Source: Pedococcus aerophilus
Lineage (GTDB): Bacteria; Actinomycetota; Actinomycetes; Actinomycetales; Dermatophilaceae
NCBI RefSeq assembly: GCF_039532215.1
Contig: NZ_BAAARN010000002.1
Coordinates: 54,525 to 118,524 of the forward strand
Length of the DNA: 64,000 nucleotides
Direction of reading: 5' to 3'
The translations under genes were made by a program, and so were the position numbers. Shown in pieces: positions 8,150-16,676 of this stretch; positions within the stretch are counted from its first letter, which is position 1; each line of letters begins with the position of its first letter. Below the pieces are notes generated by a model. The model worked only from the letters and a program-made list of their open reading frames with translations, was not told the DNA's origin and made no database searches.

Positions 8150-8194
8150 CCCGGGGCGAGGGGTTTGTGCAGCGGGGTCGGCCATGGCCAGACG

Positions 8195-9526
8195 TTAGGG
8201 GCGACCACCGACAGCGGGGGTCACGACCCTGCGGGCCAGCGCCCGCGCGGTGTCCGGGTGGCTCCCCCGCAACAGGCCCACGGCGAAGAGCAGGTATGCC
8301 GAGTCCGTCACCACGGCGGCGTCCCGGGGCACCTTCCACCCGCCGCCGTGGTCGGTGGCCACGGCACCGAGGACGTGCGCCCGCCCTGCCTCGTCGGCGT
8401 GGCGCAGGACCCCGCCCGACCCGACGACGAGGGCCACGTCGGCCAGCGGCCTGGCGCTGGCGCCCGGACCCGACGGTCGCGCGTGCCGCCGGACGGCGAC
8501 GAGCGCTGCAGCCCGCGCCAGGTCGAGGTCGAGGCGGCGCTCGGCGCCGTCGACGGGCAGGCGCGCCGGGTCCGCGGCGACCATCGCGGCATACGGGTCG
8601 AGGTCGTCGGGCACGTCGAGGTGCTCACGGGCCGCGGCCTCGACGACGCCCACGGCGTTCCACCGCATGCCGAGGTCGGCCTCCACGGTGCGCGACTGCC
8701 ACAGAGGGGCCACGACGTCCTTGGCGAGCCCGGCGTCCTCCCCCTGGGGACGCAGGGCCGAGTAGACGTCGGTGGTCGCCCCGCCGACGTCGACGACGAG
8801 GACGTCGCCGTCGAGCTGCTCGGCCAGCACCTCGACGCCGTCGAGCACCGCGTCCGGGGTGGGTGCCTGCACCATCGCGGCGAACTCGGGCCCGCGCGAC
8901 AGCCCCTTGCCACCGATCACGTGCTCGAGGAACGCCGCCCGGATCGCAGCACGTGCCGACTCCGGGGCGATGACCCCGATGGAGGGGAGGACGTTGTCGG
9001 CCAGGGTGAACCGTCGACCGGTCGACCCCAGCACCTCGGCCACCTCCGCCTGTGCGTCACGGTTGCCGGCGACCACGACGGGCGCACCGAGGCGACCACG
9101 CGCCATACGGGAGGCGTTGTGCAGCAACACTTCTGCGTTGCCGCCGTCGGTGCCGCCCACGAGGAGGACGAGGTCGGGGCGGGCCGCGCGGAGGTCCGCG
9201 AGGTCGGTGCCGGACATCGGTCCGGCGACGAGGTGGGCGACGCGGGCGCCGGCGCTGAGGCCCACGCGGTAGCCCGCCTGCGCCGTCACCTCGCGCTCGT
9301 ACCCCACCACCGCGAGCCGCAGTCCGCCGCCCGCGCTCGAGCAGGCGAGCACCTCGTCGACGTCGCCGTGCTGCGCGAGCTCGTCGCGCAGCAGGCGGTA
9401 GCCGTCGAGGACGTCGGTGCCGATGGTGGTCGGCGTCGCCGCGGTGGCGACCACCTCGCCGGAGGAGTCGACGAGCGCGGCCTTGGTGAACGTCGAGCCG
9501 AAGTCGACGCAGAGCAGCCGCGCCAC
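8195..9526 (-). CDS. GlmL/MutL-type mutase reactivase, orphan
   Basis: 443-aa ASKHA-fold ATPase resembling GlmL/MutL, the protein found with adenosylcobalamin-dependent glutamate mutase and related aminomutases, believed to repair or protect the enzyme. Phosphate-1 motif CVDFGSTFTKAAL (6-18), a Gly-rich segment VLLVGGTDGGNAEVLL (about 120-135) and phosphate-2 VVDVGGATTD (244-253) are visible. The GTG at 9526 lies 15 nt after the metB stop, suggesting an operon. No mutase subunit is in the window, so its client is unknown. Confidence 0.82.
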   Translation of the reverse strand: MARLLCVDFGSTFTKAALVDSSGEVVATAATPTTIGTDVLDGYRLLRDELAQHGDVDEVLACSSAGGGLRLAVVGYEREVTAQAGYRVGLSAGARVAHLVAGPMSGTDLADLRAARPDLVLLVGGTDGGNAEVLLHNASRMARGRLGAPVVVAGNRDAQAEVAEVLGSTGRRFTLADNVLPSIGVIAPESARAAIRAAFLEHVIGGKGLSRGPEFAAMVQAPTPDAVLDGVEVLAEQLDGDVLVVDVGGATTDVYSALRPQGEDAGLAKDVVAPLWQSRTVEADLGMRWNAVGVVEAAAREHLDVPDDLDPYAAMVAADPARLPVDGAERRLDLDLARAAALVAVRRHARPSGPGASARPLADVALVVGSGGVLRHADEAGRAHVLGAVATDHGGGWKVPRDAAVVTDSAYLLFAVGLLRGSHPDTARALARRVVTPAVGGRP

Positions 9527-9541
9527 GGGTCCGCCGGTCGC

Positions 9542-10738
9542 TCAGCCGAGCCGGTCGAGGGCCTGCTTGAGGTCCTCGACGAGGTCCTCGACGTCCTCGA
9601 TCCCGGTGGACAGGCGGATGAGGTCGGCGGGGACCTCGAGCTCGGTGCCACGGACCGAGGCGTGCGTCATCCGCGCCGGGTGCTCGATGAGCGACTCGAC
9701 GCCGCCGAGGGACTCGCCGAGGGTCCACACCTGCGTCTCGCCGCAGACCTTGACTGCGACGTCCTCACCACCGCGCACCTGGAACGAGATCATCCCGCCG
9801 AACCGCTTCATCTGGCGGGCGGCGACCTCGTGACCCGGGTGGCTCTCGAGGCCCGGGTAGTGCACGGCGCTCACGGCCGGGTGCCCGAGGAGGAACTCGA
9901 CGACGCGCTCGGCGTTGTCGCTGTGCTTCTCCATGCGCAGGGCGAGGGTCTTCAGGCCGCGTAGGACGAGCCACGCGTCGAACGGACCGGCGACCGCGCC
10001 GAGCGAGTTCTGGTGGAACGCAACGCGTTCCGCTGCGTCCTCGTAGCCTGGCACGGTGATGCCGCGGCCCACGACGACCGCACCACCGACGACGTCGGAG
10101 TGACCGCCGCAGTACTTCGTCGTCGAGTGCGTGACGATGTCGGCGCCCAGCGAGAGCGGCTGCTGGAGGTAGGGCGAGGCGAAGGTGTTGTCCACCACGA
10201 GCAGGGCGCCGGCCTCGTGCGCGAGGTCCGCGAGCGCCGCGATGTCGGCAATGCCGAGGAGGGGGTTCGTGGGCGTCTCGACCCAGACCACCTTGGTCTG
10301 CCCGGGACGGATCGCGGCGCGGACGGCGTCGAGGTCACCCATCGGTGCGATCGAGTGCTCGACGCCCCACGGGACGAGGACCTTGTTGAAGAGCCGGTAG
10401 GTGCCGCCGTAGGCGTCGTTCGGCACGACGACGTGGTCGCCGGGGGTGAGGAGGGCACGCAGCACGGTGTCCTGACCGGCCAGCCCGGAGGCGAAGGCGA
10501 ACCCGCGCTCGCCCCCCTCGAGGGCCGCGAAGCATTCCTCGAGCGCGGTGCGGGTGGGGTTGGCGGAGCGGCTGTACTCGTAGCCCCCGCGGAAGCCGCC
10601 GATGCCGTCCTGCTTGTAGGTCGACACCTGGTAGATCGGGGTGATCACCGCACCGGTGCCGGCGTCCGGCTCCTGTCCTGCGTGGATCGCGCGGGTGGAG
10701 AAACCACCCGCGTCCTTGCCGTGCTGCTGCTCGCTCAT
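9542..10738 (-). CDS. metB: Cystathionine gamma-synthase
   Basis: 398-aa Cys/Met-metabolism PLP enzyme. The PLP Lys208 lies in HSTTKYCGGHSD, with YEYSRSANPTR (54-64), DHVVVPNDAYGGTYRL and VVDNTFASPYLQQP also present. It is expected to join an activated homoserine with cysteine to give cystathionine. Cystathionine gamma-lyases are close relatives, so direction is inferred partly from the metB-greA neighbourhood in other actinobacteria. The start is ATG 10738 (MSEQQHGKDAGG). With cbs at 15-16.5 kb, the window covers two transsulfuration steps. Confidence 0.87.
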   Translation of the reverse strand: MSEQQHGKDAGGFSTRAIHAGQEPDAGTGAVITPIYQVSTYKQDGIGGFRGGYEYSRSANPTRTALEECFAALEGGERGFAFASGLAGQDTVLRALLTPGDHVVVPNDAYGGTYRLFNKVLVPWGVEHSIAPMGDLDAVRAAIRPGQTKVVWVETPTNPLLGIADIAALADLAHEAGALLVVDNTFASPYLQQPLSLGADIVTHSTTKYCGGHSDVVGGAVVVGRGITVPGYEDAAERVAFHQNSLGAVAGPFDAWLVLRGLKTLALRMEKHSDNAERVVEFLLGHPAVSAVHYPGLESHPGHEVAARQMKRFGGMISFQVRGGEDVAVKVCGETQVWTLGESLGGVESLIEHPARMTHASVRGTELEVPADLIRLSTGIEDVEDLVEDLKQALDRLG

Positions 10739-10769
10739 GCCGGCAAGGCTAACGGCTGGGGTGCGCGCC

Positions 10770-11237
10770 TCAACCGTCGGTGTCGAGCACCTCGACGACG
10801 TCCCCGACCCGTATGGTGCCGGACTCGAGGATGCGGAAGACGGCACCTCCGCGGGCGTGCAGGGCCTTCATGGCACCCGGGCCGACGTAGTCGTCCATGA
10901 GCCGGCACGGGGCGGCCAGCCGCACCACCTCGAGGAGGGTGTCGCCGACGCGCATCCTCGTGCCCGGCTTCGTGGGGATAGGGCCGAGCGACAGGGTCAC
11001 GTTGCGCCGGGTGGAGCCCGCCGGCACCGCCGAGCCCAGGTCGGCCGCCGCGGCGTCGAGGTCGGGCTGGGACTGCACGGTCACGTGGCGGTGCCGCGTG
11101 CCGTGGTAGCGGTCGCCGACCAGACCCTTCCCGGCCTCCGCCTCGACCAGCTCGACGGCCTTGGTCGGCAGCCGGGTGCCCGGCGCGAGGTGGATGGAGG
11201 TCACGACCGGCGTGCTGGCGGTCCCTGCGTCGTCCAT
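10770..11237 (-). CDS. MOSC domain protein
   Basis: 155-aa single MOSC domain. MOSC proteins are related to the molybdenum-cofactor sulfurase C-terminus and use a conserved Cys as a sulfur carrier or form reductases for N-hydroxylated compounds. [47 protein letters not shown] (candidate Cys) and [12 protein letters not shown] are visible. It lies between metB and a GNAT gene on the minus strand and could be co-transcribed with either. The substrate is unknown. Confidence 0.85.
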   Translation of the reverse strand: MDDAGTASTPVVTSIHLAPGTRLPTKAVELVEAEAGKGLVGDRYHGTRHRHVTVQSQPDLDAAAADLGSAVPAGSTRRNVTLSLGPIPTKPGTRMRVGDTLLEVVRLAAPCRLMDDYVGPGAMKALHARGGAVFRILESGTIRVGDVVEVLDTDG

Positions 11238-11269
11238 GCCCCCAGTCTCCCCCGCGGCGCCGACCGGGC

Positions 11270-12286
11270 TCACACCACCTTCTGCCACTCCCGCAGCCAG
11301 GCGTCCTGCTCGTACCCGATCTCCCGGTTCACCGCGAGCATGTGCAGGTTGTCGTCGGCGTTCCACGTGCGGATCCGCGTGACCTCCGGCAGCTCCGTCA
11401 TCACGGCGAGCGTGTTGGCGGCCTTGAGCCGCAGCCCGAGGCCGTGGCCCCGGTGCTCGCGCATCACGAGGGTGTCCTGCTGGTACGCCAGGTCCGGCGG
11501 GGCACCGACCTGCACCTGGGTGTACCCCACCAGCCGACCGGTGGACTCGTCGACGGCGAAGGTGTCGGCCACCCTGCGGCCCATCGCGGCGATGCGCGCA
11601 TAGCCTTCTCGCACGCGGTCCTCGTCCCACACCTCCTCCTCGAGCTGGAGGTCCCCGAGCGGGATGTCGGTGCTCATCCGGCGGCTGAGCTCGGCCCGAC
11701 CCGCCAACCAGCGGTCGGGGACGCCGTCCCAGACGGTGTGCACGGCGTAACCGTCACCGTCCCGGGACCCGAGCACGGCCCGGAGCGCCGCCCTGTCTCC
11801 CGGCAGGGTCAGGGTGCTGCGCACCACCGTCTGCGCGGCGGCATACCCGTGCTGCGCGGCGAAACCCTCACCGCACCCGTCGGTGCCCGTGACCGGCCAC
11901 TGCGTCTCGGCGAGGAGCAGGGTGCGACCGTGCTCCGCAGCGCGCGCCTCCGCGTGCTGGAGCACCCGGGTGCCCAGCCCTGCGCGTCGGCGCGCCGGGT
12001 GCACCACGAGGTCGATGCCGGCCATGGTCGTGTTGTCGTGCCGGGGCATCGCCACGTTCACCCCCGCCACCACGCGGTGGTCCCCGTCGAGCGCGACCCA
12101 CGACAGGCGCAGGCGCTCGGTGCTCCGCTCGAGCTCGCGCAGCTCCTCGACGCCCCAGCTCGAGTGGTCCTCGCCGAAGGTGGCGCGCGCGGAGGCCTCC
12201 TGGACGGCGGCCCACTCCCGGAACAGGTCGTCCTGGGCCGGGTCGAGCCCACTGACCGGGCGGATGACGATGTCGGTGGAGGTCAT
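11270..12286 (-). CDS. Tandem GNAT-family N-acetyltransferase
   Basis: 338-aa protein with two GNAT folds. The first (about 1-165) has the acetyl-CoA loop region [21 protein letters not shown]. The second (about 175-338) has [21 protein letters not shown] and the end motif [20 protein letters not shown]. Two-domain GNATs of this layout include mycothiol synthase (MshD) and many uncharacterised enzymes. The mca context makes MshD worth testing, but family-specific residues were not confirmed, so the acceptor is left open. ATG 12286 is used; the gene is divergent from msrA by 84 bp. Confidence 0.82.
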   Translation of the reverse strand: MTSTDIVIRPVSGLDPAQDDLFREWAAVQEASARATFGEDHSSWGVEELRELERSTERLRLSWVALDGDHRVVAGVNVAMPRHDNTTMAGIDLVVHPARRRAGLGTRVLQHAEARAAEHGRTLLLAETQWPVTGTDGCGEGFAAQHGYAAAQTVVRSTLTLPGDRAALRAVLGSRDGDGYAVHTVWDGVPDRWLAGRAELSRRMSTDIPLGDLQLEEEVWDEDRVREGYARIAAMGRRVADTFAVDESTGRLVGYTQVQVGAPPDLAYQQDTLVMREHRGHGLGLRLKAANTLAVMTELPEVTRIRTWNADDNLHMLAVNREIGYEQDAWLREWQKVV

Positions 12287-12370
12287 CGCGCCAGCCTGCC
12301 CCGTCCCACTGCCGTCCCGCCACCACGACTGCCGTGGAACAGCCGCGACCACCGCGGCGTTGTCACCATC

Positions 12371-13087
12371 GTGATATTCGGATCGCGAGCCAAGACGACC
12401 CTGCCCACTGCCGAGAACGCCCTCAAGGGCCGTTCCACGCGCCCGTTCCACCTCGACGGCACCCACACGGTGCTCAAGACCCCGCTCGAGGGTCCGTGGC
12501 CGGACGGCACCGAGGTCCTCTACATCGGCATGGGCTGCTTCTGGGGCGCCGAGCGCATCTTCTGGCGCCAGCCCGGCGTGGTCACCACGGCCGCCGGCTA
12601 CATGGGCGGCTTCACGCCGAACCCCACGTACGAGGAGAGCTGCACCGGGCAGACCGGCCACACCGAGGCCGTCCTCGTCGCCTACGACCCCGAGCAGACC
12701 AGCCCCGAGCTGCTGCTCAAGGAGTTCTGGGAGAACCACGACCCGACCCAGGGCAACCGCCAGGGCAACGACATCGGCACGGCCTACCGCTCGGCCATCT
12801 ACTGGACCACGCCGGACCAGCAGCGGGCCGCCGAGGCCACCCGTGAGGCATTCCAGAAGGTCCTGACCGACCACGGGTACAAGACCATCACCACCGAGCT
12901 GCGGTCGGCCGAGGACGCGGGCCCGTTCTGGTACGCCGAGGACTACCACCAGCAGTATCTCGACAAGAACCCCGGCGGCTACTGCAACCACGGCCCCAAC
13001 GGCATGACGTGCCCGGTCGGCCTCGTGAAGCAGGACGAGCTCCCCTCGCAGGAGAGCGTGCTCCGCGTCAACGACTCCGGCCGCTGA
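12371..13087 (+). CDS. msrA: Peptide methionine sulfoxide reductase MsrA
   Basis: 238-aa MsrA reducing the S-epimer of methionine sulfoxide in proteins. The catalytic Cys55 is in GCFWGAE (54-60). [36 protein letters not shown] and the C-terminal [17 protein letters not shown] with a resolving Cys are diagnostic. GTG 12371 (reading [18 protein letters not shown]) gives the extended N-terminus usual in actinobacteria. No clear ribosome site precedes it, so a leaderless message is possible. A large inverted repeat follows the gene. Confidence 0.93.
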   Translation: MIFGSRAKTTLPTAENALKGRSTRPFHLDGTHTVLKTPLEGPWPDGTEVLYIGMGCFWGAERIFWRQPGVVTTAAGYMGGFTPNPTYEESCTGQTGHTEAVLVAYDPEQTSPELLLKEFWENHDPTQGNRQGNDIGTAYRSAIYWTTPDQQRAAEATREAFQKVLTDHGYKTITTELRSAEDAGPFWYAEDYHQQYLDKNPGGYCNHGPNGMTCPVGLVKQDELPSQESVLRVNDSGR

Positions 13088-13117
13088 CGGGCGCCCGCTC
13101 ACCCTTACGCGTGCCGC

Positions 13118-13160
13118 GCACTACGTCACTGACCGCACAGCGCGTTCAGTGACGTAGTGC
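13118..13160. terminator. 15-bp perfect inverted repeat after msrA
   Basis: GCACTACGTCACTGA (13118-13132) and TCAGTGACGTAGTGC (13146-13160) are exact complements around a 13-nt loop, 31 nt past the msrA stop and 49 nt before the next gene. It probably terminates msrA. Because it also lies just upstream of the GNAT start, a protein-binding role cannot be excluded. Confidence 0.7.
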
Positions 13161-13209
13161 TGCAGAAACCCCGTGGAGCCCTGCGGCTGCCTCGGCCTAC
13201 GCTGCTCCG

Positions 13210-13698
13210 GTGCTGATCCGCGACGCCCGTCCAGACGACCTCGCCGCCTTCGCCCCGGTCTTCCGGGCGGTCGTCGACGCTGGGGAGACCTATGCCTTCC
13301 CCGAGGACCTCGACGACGACCAGGTCTTCGCGATGTGGTTCGAGCAGCCGCCCGGTCGGACGGTCGTCGCCACCGACGACGACGGCACCCTGCTCGGCAG
13401 CGCCAAGATGGGCCCGAACCGGCCCGGGCGTGGAGCCCATGTCGCGACCGCCAGCTTCATGGTCGCCACCGCCGCGCGCGGTCAGGGGGTCGGGCGCGCG
13501 CTCGGCGAGGAGATGCTGCGCTGGGTGCGCGAGCAGGGGTATGGAGCCGTGCAGTTCAACGCCGTCGTGGAGACGAACACCGCTGCGGTCCGGTTGTGGC
13601 GCGACCTCGGCTTCGAGGTCCTCACGACCGTCCCAGCAGCCTTCGAATCCAGGACCCACGGCCGCGTCGGGCTGCACGTGATGCATCGGCCGCTATGA
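13210..13698 (+). CDS. GNAT-family N-acetyltransferase
   Basis: 162-aa single-domain GNAT. The acetyl-CoA binding motif A reads VATAARGQGVGRALGEEMLRW (about 89-109), and motif B carries QFNAVVETNTAAVRLWRDLGFEV. The GTG at 13210 has no ribosome site and may be leaderless. The last 77 nt overlap the 3' end of the convergent DUF1992 gene. The acceptor substrate is unknown. Confidence 0.85.
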   Translation: MLIRDARPDDLAAFAPVFRAVVDAGETYAFPEDLDDDQVFAMWFEQPPGRTVVATDDDGTLLGSAKMGPNRPGRGAHVATASFMVATAARGQGVGRALGEEMLRWVREQGYGAVQFNAVVETNTAAVRLWRDLGFEVLTTVPAAFESRTHGRVGLHVMHRPL

Positions 13699-14140
13699 CG
13701 GCCCGGGCCTCGGCCGCAGCGCGCACCGCCTGCTGACGTCGCTCCTCACGCAGGACGCGCCAGCGCTCCACCATCTCGTCGACGTCGACGATCCGCGCCC
13801 AGACCGGGGACCGCGGGCCCACCCCGGGCCGCAGCCGGTCCTCGCGGACCCGGTGGTTGTAGTCGTCGAGGACCGCGCGGACGCTCTCCTCGGTGCGCAG
13901 GTCCAGCAGCGACTCGGGGTAGCCGGCGACCTCCTTGCGCAGGGCCATCGCCGGCGACATCGCACCCGACATGTCGAGGTTCTCGCGCTCGACCAGGCTC
14001 TTGACCCACCAGTCGGGGTCCTCGACCTCGGGGTTGCCGAGGCTGCGCAGGGGCTTGCCTGCGCCGGGCAGGTTGTCGAACTCCCCGCGCTCCTGCGCCT
14101 CCCGGATCGCCTTCTCCACCGGCGACTCCCACCGCTCCAC
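13622..14140 (-). CDS. DUF1992 (DnaJ-homologue C28 conserved domain) protein
   Basis: 172-aa cytosolic protein. The N-terminal ~70 residues carry the DJC28 conserved-domain pattern: ESPVEKAIREAQERGEFDNL then PGAGKPLRSLGNP, also seen in human DNAJC28 without a J domain in bacteria. The rest is charged and helical (VERWRVLREERRQQAVRAAA). No enzymatic motif is visible. The GTG start at 14140 is next to a tandem-repeat region shared with the divergent gene. The 3' end overlaps the GNAT gene by 77 nt. Confidence 0.82.
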   Translation of the reverse strand: MERWESPVEKAIREAQERGEFDNLPGAGKPLRSLGNPEVEDPDWWVKSLVERENLDMSGAMSPAMALRKEVAGYPESLLDLRTEESVRAVLDDYNHRVREDRLRPGVGPRSPVWARIVDVDEMVERWRVLREERRQQAVRAAAEARAVIAADASRAARRGRGSWIRRLLGRS

Positions 14141-14178
14141 GATTCGACCCTAACCCGACGCCCTGCGGCTCTGCACGC

Positions 14179-14247
14179 CTGCCCGGTCGCCCTCCGCAGG
14201 GCTGCGAGGTCGCCCTCCGCAGGCCTGCAAGGTCGGCGTCCGCAGGC
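14179..14247. repeat. Three tandem 23-bp repeats between divergent genes
   Basis: Units at 14179-14201, 14202-14224 and 14225-14247 follow the pattern CTGC(n)3GTCGCCCTCCGCAGG, with 2-4 differences between copies and a partial fourth copy beginning at 14248. They fill most of the gap between the GTG at 14140 and the ATG at 14267. This could be an iteron-like binding array for the divergent promoters or simply slippage. Confidence 0.65.
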
Positions 14248-14266
14248 CTGCCCGTAGGGTCGGGCC

Positions 14267-15157
14267 ATGCGCATCGTCTCCCTCCTGCCGTCCACCACGG
14301 AGATCTTGTTCGCCGTGGGAGCGGGCCCGCAGGTGGTCGGGGTGACCTTCGAGTGCGACACCCCTGCCGAGGCCCGGACCCGCACGATCGTGTCGACCAC
14401 CGCGATCCCGGAAGGGTTGCCCCCACACGAGATCGACGCCTTCGTCAGCCGCGCCATGGCCGCCGGGGAGGACCTCTACCACCTCGACTCCGGCGCCCTG
14501 TCAGCGCTCGACGCCGACCTCGTCGTCACCCAGGACCTGTGCGCGGTGTGCGCGGTGGACGTGTCGGTGGTCGACGATGCCCTGGCCTACCTGGGCTGCC
14601 GCGCCGAGGTCCTCACCATCGACCCGCACAGCCTCGACGAGGTGCTCGGCTCCGTCGAGACGCTCGGGGCTGCGAGCGGTTGCGGCGACGCCGCGGCCGA
14701 CCTGGTGCGTGACCTCCGCGGCCGACTGGCCACCGTGCAGGAGCAGGTGTCGGGCGCCACTCGACCGCGCGCGCTGGTCCTGGAGTGGACCGACCCCGCC
14801 TTCGCCCCCGGCCACTGGGTGCCCGAGATGGTCACCGTCGCCGGCGGCACCAACGCCCTCGGCGACGCAGGCGAGAAGTCGGTGCGCGTGACGTGGGAAG
14901 CGGTGCGCGACAGCGCCCCCGAGGTCATCGTCTGCGCGCCCTGCGGCTACGACCTCGAGGGGTCGACCCAGCTCGCGCACGCGGCGATCGCGTCCGGGGA
15001 GCTGCCGAGCGGCATACCGGTCTGGGCGGTGGACGCGAACGCGAGCTTCGCCCGCCCCGGACCCCGGCTCGTCGACGGGGTCGAGGCGCTCGCCGGGATC
15101 CTGCACCCGGGCCTCGCTCCGGCCCCGCGCGCCGACATGGCCCGCCGCCTGCGCTGA
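14267..15157 (+). CDS. BtuF-like cobalamin/metal-chelate binding protein without signal peptide
   Basis: 296-aa protein with the two-lobed substrate-binding fold of BtuF/FecB-type ABC binding proteins: MRIVSLLPSTTEILFAVG at the start, LDADLVVTQDLCAVCAV mid-lobe and PEVIVCAPCGYDLE in the second lobe. It begins directly with the domain, with no signal peptide or lipobox, so it should stay in the cytoplasm. No permease or ATPase is adjacent. Cytosolic relatives are often labelled cobalamin-binding. Several Cys residues (TQDLCAVCAV, CAPCG) might bind metal. The role is unknown; a link to the B12-related reactivase at 8.2 kb is speculative. Confidence 0.78.
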   Translation: MRIVSLLPSTTEILFAVGAGPQVVGVTFECDTPAEARTRTIVSTTAIPEGLPPHEIDAFVSRAMAAGEDLYHLDSGALSALDADLVVTQDLCAVCAVDVSVVDDALAYLGCRAEVLTIDPHSLDEVLGSVETLGAASGCGDAAADLVRDLRGRLATVQEQVSGATRPRALVLEWTDPAFAPGHWVPEMVTVAGGTNALGDAGEKSVRVTWEAVRDSAPEVIVCAPCGYDLEGSTQLAHAAIASGELPSGIPVWAVDANASFARPGPRLVDGVEALAGILHPGLAPAPRADMARRLR

Positions 15158-15185
15158 CCGCGCAGGCGACCGGCCGGACGGTCAG
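15154..15185. terminator. Weak bidirectional hairpin between convergent genes
   Basis: CTGACCG (15154-15160) and CGGTCAG (15179-15185) are complementary 7-bp arms spanning the stop codons of the BtuF-like gene and cbs. This may be a short shared terminator. Confidence 0.35.
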
Positions 15186-16558
15186 TCGACCAGCGAGAGC
15201 AGCAGGTCCGCGCGGGTCAGCACCCCGACCGGCTTGCCGTCCTCGACGACCATGATCGCGTCGGACTTCTCGAGCTCGTGGCGTGCGGCGGACACCGGCT
15301 CGCCGGCACCGACCAGCGGCAGCGAGGGCTCCATGTGCTTCTCGACCGGGTCGGTGAGGTGCGCCGAACCGTTGAACAACGCCTCGAGCAGCGCCCGCTC
15401 GCTCACCGAACCGGCGACCTCGCCGGCCATGACGGGCGGCTCGGCGCCGACGACCGGCATCTGCGACACGGAGTACTCGTGGAGGATCTCGATGGCGTCG
15501 CGGACCGTCTCGGTCGGGTGCGTGTGCACGAGGGCGGGCAGGTCGCCGGCCTTGTTGTGCAGCACCTCGCCGACGGTCGCCTGACCGGCGGTGCGCATGA
15601 ACCCGTAGGAGCTCATCCAGTCGTCGTTGAAGATCTTGGACATGTAGCCGCGACCGCTGTCGGGCAGCAGCACGACCATGACGGCATCGGCCGGCAGGTC
15701 CTTGGCGGCGCGCAGCGCGGCGACGACCGCCATGCCGCAGGAGCCGCCGACGAGCAGGCCCTCCTCCTTGGCCAGGCGGCGGGTCATCTCGAACGAGTCG
15801 GCGTCGCTCACGGCGATCACGTCGTCGACGACGGCCGGGTCGTAGGCGGTCGGCCAGAAATCCTCGCCGACACCTTCGACGAGGTACGGGCGACCGGTGC
15901 CGCCGGAGTAGACCGAGCCCTCCGGGTCGGCGCCGATGATCTGCACGCGGCCACCCTCGCGGTCGGCCGAGGCCTCACGCAGGTAGCGACCCGTGCCGGT
16001 GATGGTGCCGCCGGTGCCGACGCCCGCGACGAAGTGCGTCACGCGACCGTCGGTGTCGTTCCAGATCTCCGGACCGGTCGACTCGTAGTGCGAGGCAGGA
16101 CCGTTCTGGTTGGCGTACTGGTTCGGCTTCCACGCACCCTCGATCTCGCGGACGAGGCGGTCGGAGGTCTCGTAGTAGGAGTCCGGGTGGTCGGGGGCCA
16201 CGGCGGTCGGGCACACCACGACCTCGGCGCCATACGCCTTGAGCACGTCGCGCTTGTCCTGGCTCACCTTGTCGGGGCACACGAAGACGCACTTGTAGCC
16301 CTTGCGCTGCGCCACCAGGGCCAGGCCGACACCGGTGTTGCCGGAGGTCGGCTCGACGATGGTGCCGCCGGGCTTGAGCTCGCCGGAGGCCTCAGCGGCC
16401 TCGACCATCTTCAGCGCGATGCGGTCCTTCACGGACCCGCCGGGGTTGAGGTACTCGACCTTCGCGAGAATGGTGGCCGAGATGCCCTCGGTGACCGAGT
16501 TGAGCTTGACCAAGGGCGTGTTCCCGACGAGGTCGGCGATGTGCTCTGCGTACTTCAC
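15182..16558 (-). CDS. cbs: Cystathionine beta-synthase
   Basis: 458-aa PLP enzyme condensing serine and homocysteine to cystathionine (reverse transsulfuration). PLP Lys44 lies in NPGGSVKDRIA. EPTSGNTGVGLAL binds the substrate carboxylate and GVGTGGTITGTGRYL the phosphate. Residues ~335-458 form a Bateman pair of CBS domains (GEVLHNKAGDLPALVHTHP... and ...VGVLTRADLLLSL), absent from plain cysteine synthases. No haem-binding N-terminus is present. GTG 16558 follows a GAGGATGAG purine run. Divergent from the SGNH hydrolase by 118 bp. Confidence 0.93.
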   Translation of the reverse strand: MKYAEHIADLVGNTPLVKLNSVTEGISATILAKVEYLNPGGSVKDRIALKMVEAAEASGELKPGGTIVEPTSGNTGVGLALVAQRKGYKCVFVCPDKVSQDKRDVLKAYGAEVVVCPTAVAPDHPDSYYETSDRLVREIEGAWKPNQYANQNGPASHYESTGPEIWNDTDGRVTHFVAGVGTGGTITGTGRYLREASADREGGRVQIIGADPEGSVYSGGTGRPYLVEGVGEDFWPTAYDPAVVDDVIAVSDADSFEMTRRLAKEEGLLVGGSCGMAVVAALRAAKDLPADAVMVVLLPDSGRGYMSKIFNDDWMSSYGFMRTAGQATVGEVLHNKAGDLPALVHTHPTETVRDAIEILHEYSVSQMPVVGAEPPVMAGEVAGSVSERALLEALFNGSAHLTDPVEKHMEPSLPLVGAGEPVSAARHELEKSDAIMVVEDGKPVGVLTRADLLLSLVD

Positions 16559-16676
16559 CGTCTCATCCTCTCAGACCGTTGAGGGAGGCCGGACCACGCC
16601 CGGTGGGGCACCCTGAGGTCAGGCAGGGCGTTGGTGAGGGCACGTTCCGCTGGAGCAGAGAGCGAGGAGAGCACTG

